Assembly (NCBI GenBank): GCA_964462445.1
Contig: CAYWXG010000022.1
Location: 1-38,894, forward strand
Origin: JAGBWK01 sp964462445
GTDB lineage: Bacteria; Bacteroidota; Bacteroidia; Bacteroidales; Muribaculaceae
Length of the DNA: 38,894 bases
Reading direction: 5' to 3'
Part shown: in pieces, positions 7,814 through 15,816 of the stretch
How positions within the stretch are numbered: the stretch's first letter is position 1
Layout: each line of letters opens with the position of its first letter
Position numbers and translations under genes: made by a program
The notes under the pieces: model-generated
The model's database searches: none
Told to the model about the DNA's origin: nothing
What the model saw: the letters and a program-made list of their open reading frames with translations, nothing else

Positions 7814-8662
7814 TTAATAGTCGGAGAAGAGGTTGGGCTTTATGACGATACCCACACGAAGTTGTGAGTGAAATTTGTTGTAGTCGAGCAATCCTTCCCC
7901 ATATCCGTTGTAATATTGCATGAACAGATATTGGTTATGGCTCTTGTTGAATTTCCACGCCAACTCGAATATAGTATTATAATTGAGGTTCCAACCACGG
8001 CGTTTCACTAAAACAACAGAAGCGTGCCATCGCTTGTTGGTAGAGATATAGGAGGTGCCGACTTGATAGATACCGCAGTAGTCAAGGATGTCCTTATTGT
8101 TTTCACCATCGATAATAGGAATCCAAACTTTGCCATGAACGCTAAGATTGTTGTCGATGATTATATTAGCTCCAAGGGTTATTTTGTTCCATGAGCGGGA
8201 GTTGATGCTGTCGCGACCGTTGCTTTCATGTTCCAACTGCAATGACAACTTTCCGATATATCGGTTTTTCACAAAAAGAGGTTTGCAAAGACCGATACCG
8301 GGGTTGAAGTTGAGGTCGGTCATTGGAAGAGACTCTTCAAGTACGTTCCAAAACACTTTTTGGGTGTAGAAAAGATACAGATAAGTATTTCCCGGGAGAG
8401 TGCTTTTTGTCAATTTCTGCGAAATAGAGACTTGGAATTTGGCATTAGTGTTTTCTCGAGTTATTTTTTCTCCGATTGGAGGCCCGAAGATGAAATAATT
8501 GTCCTTGTATAGTGTGAAATAAGGGCCTTTGTCAAATTCACGACGCACGGAGTCGGTGTTGATATATTCGTGTCCGACAGATACAATTTGAGCGCTGACA
8601 TCGACCGATGCCACGATTATGGATAGTATAAATAATAGTAATGGTGAGGCTAAATTTTTCAT
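7814..8662 (-). CDS. pldA: Outer-membrane phospholipase A1 (OMPLA)
   Basis: I start the gene at codon 13 of the longest frame (ATG at 8662, 282 residues), because that Met opens a normal signal peptide (MKNLASPLLLFILSIIVASVDVSAQ). The longer frame begins at 8698 and would have an odd basic, non-hydrophobic lead. The OMPLA active site is visible: EHESNG with the His and Ser of the His-Ser-Asn triad (H145 and S147 of the short form), then SRSWN with the Asn. E. coli PldA has H142, S144 and N156 in its mature form, with closely matching spacing. The rest is aromatic beta-strand sequence of a 12-strand barrel. It hydrolyses acyl chains of phospholipids that reach the outer leaflet, when dimerised by Ca2+. 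It is convergent with the CapD-like gene and divergent from the lipoprotein at 8755. Confidence 0.88.
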   Translation of the reverse strand: MKNLASPLLLFILSIIVASVDVSAQIVSVGHEYINTDSVRREFDKGPYFTLYKDNYFIFGPPIGEKITRENTNAKFQVSISQKLTKSTLPGNTYLYLFYTQKVFWNVLEESLPMTDLNFNPGIGLCKPLFVKNRYIGKLSLQLEHESNGRDSINSRSWNKITLGANIIIDNNLSVHGKVWIPIIDGENNKDILDYCGIYQVGTSYISTNKRWHASVVLVKRRGWNLNYNTIFELAWKFNKSHNQYLFMQYYNGYGEGLLDYNKFHSQLRVGIVIKPNLFSDY

Positions 8663-8667
8663 CACTG

Positions 8668-8698
8668 CAAAGTTAGCCATCAAATTATATATGCGCAA
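8668..8698 (-). promoter_or_regulatory. Possible pldA promoter
   Basis: On the minus strand there is a TTG (8698-8696), a 20-bp spacer and TAACTTTG (8675-8668). The start would fall at 8661-8664, on the chosen ATG itself. This argues against the longer frame from 8698 and suggests a leaderless or nearly leaderless message. Confidence 0.4.
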
Positions 8699-8741
8699 CC
8701 AACTTTAAAGTAATTTGTAGCCTATTAGTAGAAATTTTTGT

Positions 8742-8749
8742 TTAAATTT
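8742..8749 (+). promoter_or_regulatory. Possible -7 element for the DUF4369-like lipoprotein gene
   Basis: TAAATTTG matches TAnnTTTG. The best upstream TTTG (8714-8717) is 24 bp away, longer than usual. The start would be close to the ATG at 8755. Confidence 0.35.
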
Positions 8750-8754
8750 GCGAC

Positions 8755-9729
8755 ATGAAGGTATTTAATGCGATAAAAAAGAGTGGAATGATGCTCGCGG
8801 TGGCCGTTAGCGGACTACTGATGACAGTATCATGTGGAGGGAAGAAACCCTATAAAATTGATGGAACTGTGGAGGGCTTGGGAACGCAAAATCTGACAGT
8901 ATTCTACCATGACGGCACTGCGTTAAGAGAACTGTCGACCAACGCAGTGAATTCGGTATTTCACATTGAAGGAATGGCTGAAGTCCCGGTTGTTGTTGAG
9001 GTTTACAACAATCAAAAACGTCGCATCGGTTGCGTCGTGGCTGAAAATGGAGATGAGATTAATGTGAAGTTTAAAGCCGACGACCCTCTATTTATGGAAG
9101 CAGAAGGGAATGAAACTTCAGAATTATTGGGAGAGTTTCTGAAGAAAAATTCCAAGTCGCTCAATGGAGCAATCGAAAAGCAGATAATGGTGGAGCCTGC
9201 AGCCGAATTGTCGGTGGTCTTAGCGGGCTATTATTATAATATTGGAGAGGATGTGGTGCGAGCCGATTCTATTTTGTCGCTTTTTGACTACGCGACTGTT
9301 ACCAATACTCCGATATTGCGAAGCAAAGCAGAAACAGCATCGCGTTTGTTGGGAGGGGGGCAAACCGTGGTGCCACTCGAATTGTATTCAACCAATGATT
9401 CTATCGAGCGTTTTGAGCCGTCGACAAAGACCAATACGCTATATGTGTTCACCGATATTCACACTATGCCCGATTCGATATTGCATTTTGTCGATTCGTT
9501 AGCCCGTGATATAGAAGTGGCAATGATACGTCTGTCGGTCGACACATTCGGTTGGCACAAAGATGCTCGTAGATTTTCGAAAAAGGTGAAGCACTTTTGG
9601 GCACTCGGCGGAGCTGCCGATGCGCGATTAGAATGTTTTAATATCCCCTCCGCACCCTATTTTGTGGTTGCCGATACGATTGCGAATCAGATATATCGAG
9701 GCTCGACATTACCCGTGCTACCCCAATAA
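8755..9729 (+). CDS. DUF4369-like lipoprotein with a thioredoxin-like C-terminus
   Basis: This 324-residue protein has a lipoprotein signal (basic MKVFNAIKKSG, hydrophobic run, lipobox TVSC with Cys27). Residues 32-130 follow the DUF4369 pattern often fused to thioredoxin-like domains in Bacteroidetes: YKIDGTVEGLG, VFYHDGT, VVEVYNNQKRRIGCVVAENGD. The C-terminal part (about 225-324) has thioredoxin-fold spacing (TLYVFTDIHTM, then FNIPSAPYFVVAD with the cis-Pro-like SAPYF) but no CxxC, so it is unlikely to be a redox enzyme. It ends 23 bp before the comM-like gene and may be cotranscribed. Role unknown. The domain call is from pattern memory. Confidence 0.72.
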   Translation: MKVFNAIKKSGMMLAVAVSGLLMTVSCGGKKPYKIDGTVEGLGTQNLTVFYHDGTALRELSTNAVNSVFHIEGMAEVPVVVEVYNNQKRRIGCVVAENGDEINVKFKADDPLFMEAEGNETSELLGEFLKKNSKSLNGAIEKQIMVEPAAELSVVLAGYYYNIGEDVVRADSILSLFDYATVTNTPILRSKAETASRLLGGGQTVVPLELYSTNDSIERFEPSTKTNTLYVFTDIHTMPDSILHFVDSLARDIEVAMIRLSVDTFGWHKDARRFSKKVKHFWALGGAADARLECFNIPSAPYFVVADTIANQIYRGSTLPVLPQ

Positions 9730-9752
9730 TATAAAAGACAGAATCTGATACC

Positions 9753-11309
9753 ATGCTTGCCAAAACTTATGCCGCCGCCCTTCAGGGGATTGATGCTATC
9801 ACGGTCACAGTAGAAGTGGTAGTCGATAAAGGTATCGGCTACACAATAGTAGGATTACCCGATACTGCTGTAAAAGAGTCGGGAGAGCGCGTGCAGACCG
9901 CATTGGCGCAATCGGGGCAAGAATGGCCTCGACGTCACACAGTTGTCAATCTCTCACCGGCCGATGTGCGCAAAGAGGGTGCAGCCTACGACCTCCCTAT
10001 AGCGATAGGGGTGCTTGCCGCCAATGAGCAACTGCCTGCCGATGCTTTGGGAGATTATGTCATGATAGGAGAGCTGTCGCTCGATGGTTCGGTGCTTCCC
10101 GTAAAAGGAGTTTTGCCGATGGCTATAATGGCTCGAAAGGCAGGATTTAAGGGCATGATAGTACCTCGCGCCAATGATACGGAGGCTGCGGTGGTCAACG
10201 ATATAGATGTGTATGGCGTGGACAATCTGTCGCAGGTCGTCGACTTCTTTAAAGGAACGTGCCAACTGGAGTCTACGGTGGTCAATACGCGCGAAGAATT
10301 TGCCAAAGGGCAATTAATCACCGAGCTTGATTTCTCCGATGTCAGAGGTCAAGAGAATGTGAAACGCGCGTTTGAGGTGGCATGTGCCGGCGGACATAAT
10401 ATCTTGTTGGTAGGTCCTCCGGGGTCGGGGAAATCGATGATGGCAAAACGCTTGCCCTCGGTTATGCCCCCGTTGACGCTTGCAGAGGCGCTTGAAACCA
10501 CCAAAATACATTCCGTGGCAGGGAAATTGAGCCGTGGGTCGATGTTGATGACTTCGCGCCCGTTCCGTTCCCCTCACCACACAATCTCGCCGGTGGCGCT
10601 CGTGGGTGGAGGTGCATCACCGATGCCCGGTGAAATTTCATTGGCCCACAATGGCGTGCTTTTCCTTGATGAGTTCCCGGAATTTAATCGGTCGGTGTTG
10701 GAGGTGATGCGTCAACCGCTCGAAGATCGCCACATCTCAATCAGCCGCGCACGTTATGCTATCGATTATCCGGCAGGATTTATGCTCGTTGCATCGATGA
10801 ATCCTTGCCCATGTGGCTATTATAATCATCCCACAAAAGCATGCACTTGTGCTCCCGGAGCCGTGCAGAGGTATTTGGGCCGCATTTCGGGTCCGTTGCT
10901 CGACCGTATTGACATACAGGTGGAGATAATGCCGGTGCCGTTTGAGGAGTTGTCGTCGCAACAGAAAGGGGAAAGTTCGGAAGAAATACGCCGACGGGTG
11001 ATAGAAGCCCGACATATCCAATCAGTGCGCTATGCTAAAACGCCCGGAGTGTTCTGCAATGCGCAGATGACCTCCAAAATGCTGCAAGAATATGCGCGTC
11101 CCGATAATGAAGGGCTTGAAATGTTGCGCTTGGCAATGGAACGCTTTGATATGTCGGCACGCGCCTACGACCGCATATTGAAAGTGGCACGAACAATTGC
11201 CGACCTCGATAAGAGTGCTACGGTCAAGAGTCACCATATTGCCGAAGCCATCAGCTATCGCAACCTCGATCGCTCAAACTGGGGAACCGCCACCCAAAAA
11301 TTCATCTGA
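9753..11309 (+). CDS. comM: YifB/ComM-family Mg-chelatase-like AAA+ ATPase
   Basis: The 518 residues match the family length. The N-terminal ChlI-type domain (1-170) includes VEVVVDKGIGYTIVGLPD and VVNLSPADVRKEG. The AAA+ core has Walker A GPPGSGKS at 221-228 and Walker B VLFLDEF at 302-308. A C-terminal Cys cluster follows (MNPCPCGY and CTCAPG), with SGPLLDRIDIQVE. In Haemophilus and Vibrio, ComM is a hexameric helicase that helps branch migration during natural transformation. Homologues are widespread in species without known competence, so the role here is less certain. It follows the lipoprotein gene by 23 bp on the same strand, and no separate promoter was seen. Confidence 0.93.
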   Translation: MLAKTYAAALQGIDAITVTVEVVVDKGIGYTIVGLPDTAVKESGERVQTALAQSGQEWPRRHTVVNLSPADVRKEGAAYDLPIAIGVLAANEQLPADALGDYVMIGELSLDGSVLPVKGVLPMAIMARKAGFKGMIVPRANDTEAAVVNDIDVYGVDNLSQVVDFFKGTCQLESTVVNTREEFAKGQLITELDFSDVRGQENVKRAFEVACAGGHNILLVGPPGSGKSMMAKRLPSVMPPLTLAEALETTKIHSVAGKLSRGSMLMTSRPFRSPHHTISPVALVGGGASPMPGEISLAHNGVLFLDEFPEFNRSVLEVMRQPLEDRHISISRARYAIDYPAGFMLVASMNPCPCGYYNHPTKACTCAPGAVQRYLGRISGPLLDRIDIQVEIMPVPFEELSSQQKGESSEEIRRRVIEARHIQSVRYAKTPGVFCNAQMTSKMLQEYARPDNEGLEMLRLAMERFDMSARAYDRILKVARTIADLDKSATVKSHHIAEAISYRNLDRSNWGTATQKFI

Positions 11310-11340
11310 TTAGACTGAAATTATCTCGCCTACCCTAATT

Positions 11341-11898
11341 ATGGAAACAATGGCAAAGCAAATCCTAACTTTGGTCAGTAGTTTGTTTTTAATATCTTGT
11401 GGAGGAGGAGGCAGGCATATATCCCTTGAAGATAATTATGTAGGCGACTTTTCTGTCAATGAATTCATATTGCGCGATACCACATTCATTAAAACCTTAA
11501 GCAATCTTCCTGATATAATAGATGACACAACAATTCTTGGTATCGGTGAATTTATAGGATTTTCAAATGCGTCATCTTCGGAATATTTATTGTTAGCTTG
11601 TGAAAACGGAGGGTTCATGCATCAATATAATTATTTTTATCTGACTGATAGCATTCCTTCTGAATACAAAGATAAGATAGCAATTCTTCCGGACACCGCT
11701 TTCTGTACCACTTTAGGAGCATATATTGGCATCTCAGAAAAGGAGTTTAGTGACAAGTATAAAGAAATAGATTTCTCCATTTCACAAAAGTCAAGTAATA
11801 AAGTATATGAATATCAAGATACTATAGGGCTATATCAATGTATTTATATTTTTAATCAGGGGTATCTGAAACACATTGAATTTGGCTATGTGTGGTGA
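11341..11898 (+). CDS. Small lipoprotein of unknown function
   Basis: This 185-residue protein has a short signal with lipobox FLISC (Cys20) followed by GGGG. The second Met (codon 4, MAKQILTL) is an equally good start. The mature part is acidic, rich in aromatic residues, and contains two further Cys residues (LLACENG and FCTTLGAYIGIS). I recognise no family. It is 31 bp after comM on the same strand and is followed by the 10-bp tandem repeat. The codon pattern and length support a real gene; the function is unknown. Confidence 0.65.
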   Translation: METMAKQILTLVSSLFLISCGGGGRHISLEDNYVGDFSVNEFILRDTTFIKTLSNLPDIIDDTTILGIGEFIGFSNASSSEYLLLACENGGFMHQYNYFYLTDSIPSEYKDKIAILPDTAFCTTLGAYIGISEKEFSDKYKEIDFSISQKSSNKVYEYQDTIGLYQCIYIFNQGYLKHIEFGYVW

Positions 11899-11920
11899 AA
11901 GAGAGCCACATAAATAATCT

Positions 11921-11986
11921 ATATCAAATTATATCAAATTATATCAAATTATATCAAATTATATCAAATTATATCAAATTATATCA
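11921..11986. repeat. 10-bp tandem repeat, six full copies plus a partial
   Basis: Six perfect copies of ATATCAAATT run from 11921 to 11980, followed by ATATCA. It is non-coding and lies between the stop at 11898 and the promoter-like TACATTTG at 12025. A 10-bp unit puts an A/T tract on the same face of the helix at each turn, and the perfect identity suggests recent copy-number change. Confidence 0.95.
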
Positions 11987-12024
11987 TATGTTAATCGGTG
12001 GGGATATTTAGCTGATATATTAAT

Positions 12025-12032
12025 TACATTTG
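12025..12032 (+). promoter_or_regulatory. -7 promoter element of the membrane protein gene
   Basis: TACATTTG fits TAnnTTTG. No TTG is found at the -33 distance. The start would be near 12036-12039, a leader of about 36 nt to the ATG at 12074. The tandem repeat ends 38 bp upstream. Confidence 0.45.
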
Positions 12033-12073
12033 TGAAAATAAATCTATTATTAACACATCTAAACTAATGTATT

Positions 12074-12667
12074 ATGCAAAATTTATGGTCTTCAACAGTT
12101 AAGCAAATTATTTATGCTAACATTCTTCAACTTGCGTGTGGTGTTCTTGCCGGATTTTATTCCCTTGTAGCAGTAGCCAGTTTTGCGGCCGGTTCGGCGA
12201 GTGGTGTGGCATCCGGAGGCTTGATGTCTTTAATTTTTGACTTTGGAGCTATTGGCGGATTTATTTGGTACTTTGTGAAGGTTATAAAATTTTCTCAAAT
12301 TCAGGGCGATGACCAAGACACGGCGGCAATTGACAAATTGAAAATTGCAATTTTAATATCACTTGTTGCTGCTGTTTTAGCATTAATTCCCGGGCTGGGT
12401 TGGTTGTTTGAACTCATAGGTGGTATTGCATCAGCAATAATGGCATTGCTTGCATTCTCAGATTATAGTCGTTCTAAAGCACTTCCAAAGAAAGGAGTTG
12501 ATGGAGCCGGGTATCTTAAAATATATGCAATCATAGCTTTGGTAGGTGCAGCTTTGTCAATCATTCCCGTAATTGGCACTATTTTATCTTTGATTTGCTC
12601 AATTGTAGCAATTATATTTATGTTCATGGGTTGGAGTAAAGTTGCATCTTCTTGCCCTCAAAAATAA
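12074..12667 (+). CDS. Integral membrane protein of unknown function
   Basis: This 197-residue protein is almost entirely hydrophobic, with about five membrane segments in a repeated layout. Helices near 12-35 and 45-70 are followed by a polar loop (QGDDQDTAAIDKLK), then helices near 90-130, a second polar loop (SRSKALPKKGVDGAGYLK), and helices near 150-190. The segments LALIPGLGWLFELIGGI and LSIIPVIGTILSLICSI are alike, which suggests an internal duplication. I recognise no family and no catalytic motif. It has its own promoter element and a terminator at 12762, so it is probably a single-gene unit whose expression may depend on the tandem repeat upstream. Confidence 0.75.
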   Translation: MQNLWSSTVKQIIYANILQLACGVLAGFYSLVAVASFAAGSASGVASGGLMSLIFDFGAIGGFIWYFVKVIKFSQIQGDDQDTAAIDKLKIAILISLVAAVLALIPGLGWLFELIGGIASAIMALLAFSDYSRSKALPKKGVDGAGYLKIYAIIALVGAALSIIPVIGTILSLICSIVAIIFMFMGWSKVASSCPQK

Positions 12668-12761
12668 TTAAAAGGCAAATAGGGGAAGACTAATTATAAC
12701 CACTTGATTTTGTACAATTTGGTTGTAATGTAAATTCCTAATTATATCACTATAGTGTGTA

Positions 12762-12799
12762 GGGAGGGATGCTGAAAAGTGTCCCTCCCACTATTTTTT
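12762..12799 (+). terminator. Intrinsic terminator after the membrane protein gene
   Basis: An 8-bp perfect stem GGGAGGGA (12762-12769) / TCCCTCCC (12782-12789) with a 12-nt loop is followed shortly by eight T residues. Confidence 0.85.
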
Positions 12800-12819
12800 T
12801 TAGTATAAGAATGGTATAC

Positions 12820-12870
12820 AAAAAAAGAATGAGAAACAAAATCAAAAAAATTGATTGTTGCTTCTCATTC
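12820..12870 (-). terminator. Intrinsic terminator of tRNA-Asp
   Basis: Read on the minus strand, the stem GAATGAGAA / TTCTCATTC (12862-12870 with 12827-12835) holds an inner AATCAA/TTGATT pairing and is followed by seven T residues (12826-12820). Confidence 0.75.
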
Positions 12871-12884
12871 TCCTCTCTCTCCGG

Positions 12885-12958
12885 CGGTATGGACGGGACT
12901 CGAACCCGCGACCCCCTGCGTGACAGGCAGGTATTCTAACCAGCTGAACTACCACACC
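12885..12958 (-). tRNA. tRNA-Asp (anticodon GTC)
   Basis: On the minus strand the acceptor GGTGTGG pairs with CCATACC. The D arm contains AGTTCAGCTGGTTAGAAT. The anticodon stem CCTGC / GCAGG holds the loop CTGTCAC with GTC. The T arm contains GGTTCGAGTCC. The discriminator is G and the genomic 3' end continues CCG, so the CCA tail is not encoded. The 74-nt length is normal. Confidence 0.96.
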
Positions 12959-13013
12959 GTATTTTAAAGTTCTTTTGCATCGGTAGGAAAGTGTTCCTTG
13001 CCGTTTGCGTTTG

Positions 13014-13045
13014 CAAAGGTAATACAGAATTATGAGTTGTGCAAA
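13014..13045 (-). promoter_or_regulatory. Promoter of tRNA-Asp
   Basis: On the minus strand, TTTG (13045-13042) is followed by a 20-bp spacer and TACCTTTG (13021-13014). The start near 13008 is about 50 nt upstream of the tRNA. Confidence 0.65.
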
Positions 13046-13363
13046 TATTTTTGCAATTTTTTTTGAAAAATATTGGACCAGAATTTTGTTTTATATGCTC
13101 CGGCTCTATTAATCAGAGTATTATGCACTTATTCCCGCGAGTTGGTGAGTAGAGAAAATTGAAAAGAAAACTTAGGCGAATTTTCATTCAACGCCAAAAG
13201 TCGGGACTGTAGCAACCGAACAAGTAGGTATGGGGAAGATGAGAAATTGGTAGAGATTGTGCATTTTGTCAAATTACCGAACAAAATCGCGCCAAATTAC
13301 CGAAAAGAATTTGAATTATGGCTCTAAATATCTGGAAAGCCTATCTTCCCCCGTTGGCTCAGG
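13046..13363. other. Intergenic stretch with no assigned gene
   Basis: No ATG-started gene is supported here. A 54-codon stretch open on the plus strand (13163-13327) reads like protein but has no ATG. It contains two exact copies of CAAATTACCGAA (13270-13281 and 13293-13304), 23 bp apart. It may be a gene remnant or chance. Confidence 0.4.
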
Positions 13364-14356
13364 TTATTTCAATTTTGTGGGGTGGAGGCGCTCGCCGATG
13401 AGGGCGGGGGCATATCGGCGCAATATCAGACCGATGGCGATGCTGCCGAAGAGTGATGTCAGGAATAATGTCCAATGTAGTAGCGCGCTGTCCAATTCTA
13501 TCCCTAAATGTATCAGGCTTTGGTGGACTGCAACTACAACAATTTGATGCCCGGCAAATATTGGTAATGAATTGCGTCCGATATAGGAGAGGAATGGCAC
13601 TTTCCCAAGGTTGCAACACACGATTGTTATCCCGATTGTGGCGCCTAATGTGAGAAGTAATATCACGGGGATGTTGCCGACAAACAGATTGAAGCAGTAG
13701 CCGGTGTTGAATCCGAAATGCTTATATATAAAACAGCACCCCGCTACTGCGATTGCAGCAGGGAACCAGTGTTTTCCCTTCAGCACTTTTTGACCGAAGG
13801 GGTATTTGGGTAGCATATTTCCTATGTAGAAAAGAGGGAGCCATGTCATTGATGTGTCGAGGCTCATAGGTAGCACGGCAGTTTTGCTTAGCACACAGCC
13901 TCCTATGCCTATCACAAGCGAACCGATGCCCAATTGGAGGTCGTTGCGGGTGATTTTTTTCAATACTCCGAACAACAAATAGCACCAGAATATGCTTTCA
14001 AAAAACCATAATGAGGCGATATAGGGAATAGACATTCTGTCGGTTGACAGGATGTCAAATAGTTGAAAATTGAACGGCTGCCCCAGTAGCATACAGTTGC
14101 CGATGAAGTAGATAATAAATCCGGCGGCGAGATAAAAGAGGTAGGGGATGATGAGCCGCCGAAATTTATTTTTGATAAGAACCGGCAGTGATAACGTGTC
14201 ATTGTATACGCAGCCGGCAGCAAGGTAGAATAGAGGCATTACGAATAATAGAGTGCTTCTCAATGCAGGTTCGGAAAATCCGGCATGAACCAATACAACA
14301 ATGAGAACTCCTAATCCGCGTAGCGTGTCAAGTCCGGCAATACGTTTTTTAATCAT
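13364..14356 (-). CDS. Acyltransferase 3 family integral membrane protein
   Basis: The 330 residues match the family length. The protein opens with the signature of acyltransferase-3 proteins, GLDTLRGLGVLIVVLVHA (Arg and His near residues 14 and 25), and has about ten membrane helices with the typical FRRLIIPYL and SLWFFESIFW segments. Such enzymes move acetyl or other acyl groups onto cell-surface sugars or lipids. The exact substrate cannot be read. It starts inside the stop of the rRNA methylase gene (14353-14356, ATGA), so it is translationally coupled to it and is the last gene of the response regulator, kinase, methylase set. Confidence 0.87.
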   Translation of the reverse strand: MIKKRIAGLDTLRGLGVLIVVLVHAGFSEPALRSTLLFVMPLFYLAAGCVYNDTLSLPVLIKNKFRRLIIPYLFYLAAGFIIYFIGNCMLLGQPFNFQLFDILSTDRMSIPYIASLWFFESIFWCYLLFGVLKKITRNDLQLGIGSLVIGIGGCVLSKTAVLPMSLDTSMTWLPLFYIGNMLPKYPFGQKVLKGKHWFPAAIAVAGCCFIYKHFGFNTGYCFNLFVGNIPVILLLTLGATIGITIVCCNLGKVPFLSYIGRNSLPIFAGHQIVVVAVHQSLIHLGIELDSALLHWTLFLTSLFGSIAIGLILRRYAPALIGERLHPTKLK

Positions 14357-15816
14357 GAATCAGACGAGGTTAGACTTATTACCATAGGGGGCTCATCTGG
14401 GATATGTCCGGAACGAATAGCCCATGCCTGTGGGTAAAGATTGTTGGCGCGATTGCCTAGATTTTTTACAAAACCCAAGGGGGAGTCATTGTAGGTGAGA
14501 AGGACAAAACCTTTCGGGGTGCCGTCGGGGAGAGTGATAGCTTGCCGAGAGAGATAATTTATGGCAGTAGCGTAGTCAACATCAATGCGAGGGAAATTGC
14601 AGTTGGCGATAGTGCTGAGTGCGAGTGCCTGCGAGGGGATTGTATCGTGTCCTTTCGTAGTTGCTAATTCCACACCGCAATATATCACATTGAGTTTCTT
14701 CTTGATGTCGTCGATTAAAGGTCGCCATTGGCTTGGCAAAGCGGTGATTTTGTCCCCGTCGGTCACAATTCCATAGCCGGCTGATTTAATCCATTTATCG
14801 ACATTGATATTTGCTTCGGATTTTTTTCGATTTTGTTGTCCTTTTGCTTTGCTCTGCGTGTTTTTGAATTTTATTGGAGATGCAATGCTTTGCGTGGGGT
14901 CGGTTTTATGTACGACGGCTACAAAGAGACCTTCTCCGTCGATACGCCCCGGGATAAATCGCATGGCAGGAAAAGGGGAATCTACGGCTCCTGCTATTTG
15001 AGGAAACTTGCTTCTGATATTTTCCAAGTCGTAGGGCTCGGCTCCAAGCTCTTCAATTAAGTAGGCGAGGTTTTCTTCATCCTCGGCATGATTGAAAGTG
15101 CATGTTGAATATATGAAGAAACCTCCCGGACGTAGAGCCTTCCACATGTTGTCGATAATGGAACGCTGAAGCTCCGCGCATTGCTCAACGAGTTGAGGCG
15201 ACCATTGCTGTATGGCAGTTTCATCTTTGCGCATCATTCCTTCTCCGGAGCAAGGCACATCGGTGGCTACAATGTCGGCAATCTCCCCCAATTTAGTGAA
15301 TTTGGCTGTATCACCTTGAGTGACAACGATATTGGGATACCCCCATTTAATAATGTTTTCGCAAAGAATATCGGCGCGTTTGCGGTCGAATTCGTTGGAA
15401 ATGACAAGAGTATCGCCGGGCAAAGCATCAATTGCAGCAGTTGTTTTCCCTCCCGGAGCCGCACAAGCATCAATATATACCAAAGGGCGCGAGTAGGGGA
15501 GAGTTGTTTTAAGATGTTCGACGATTGTTTTTAGTATCATCGAGGAGGGGTCCTGCACGTAGTATATACCTTGGTGCATCGAGGGGTCGAAAGTGAAGCG
15601 AGGACGTTGATTGTATATATATGAGCCGCAGGGACACCATGGTACACTATATTTTGTTGAGATGTCGCCGATTTTTTTTGTGTTAAATCTGACGGCAACG
15701 GCAGAATCGTCGTTTTCAAGAGATTCAATCAGAGAATCAAGCACCTCGCCATTGGGTCGGCATCTTAGCTGATTTATTGAGTTGATAAAGTCCTCTTTAA
15801 GCGTTCGTTTTTTCAT
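14353..15816 (-). CDS. rsmF: RsmF/RsmB-family 16S rRNA cytosine-C5 methyltransferase
   Basis: The 487 residues show the NOL1/NOP2/Sun motifs in order. These are a short N-terminal RNA-binding part, the SAM site DACAAPGGKTT at 116-126, the catalytic loop DVPCSGEGM with C189, and YSTCTFN with C239 (the two Cys of the C5-methylation mechanism). The C-terminal 170 residues resemble the PUA-like tail of YebU/RsmF (GFVLLTYNDSPLGFVKNLGNRANNLYP). The long tail points to RsmF rather than RsmB. It overlaps the histidine kinase by 20 bp and the acyltransferase by 4 bp. Confidence 0.88.
   Translation of the reverse strand: MKKRTLKEDFINSINQLRCRPNGEVLDSLIESLENDDSAVAVRFNTKKIGDISTKYSVPWCPCGSYIYNQRPRFTFDPSMHQGIYYVQDPSSMILKTIVEHLKTTLPYSRPLVYIDACAAPGGKTTAAIDALPGDTLVISNEFDRKRADILCENIIKWGYPNIVVTQGDTAKFTKLGEIADIVATDVPCSGEGMMRKDETAIQQWSPQLVEQCAELQRSIIDNMWKALRPGGFFIYSTCTFNHAEDEENLAYLIEELGAEPYDLENIRSKFPQIAGAVDSPFPAMRFIPGRIDGEGLFVAVVHKTDPTQSIASPIKFKNTQSKAKGQQNRKKSEANINVDKWIKSAGYGIVTDGDKITALPSQWRPLIDDIKKKLNVIYCGVELATTKGHDTIPSQALALSTIANCNFPRIDVDYATAINYLSRQAITLPDGTPKGFVLLTYNDSPLGFVKNLGNRANNLYPQAWAIRSGHIPDEPPMVISLTSSDS

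Noticed and set aside
11341..11898. Assignment of the small lipoprotein to a known stress or adhesion family
   Set aside because: No motif supports any family; only the lipobox is clear.
13257..13547. 96-codon plus-strand open frame overlapping the end of the acyltransferase gene
   Set aside because: Its second half is the reverse of a confident acyltransferase-3 gene, there is no promoter, and the sequence lacks any recognisable family.
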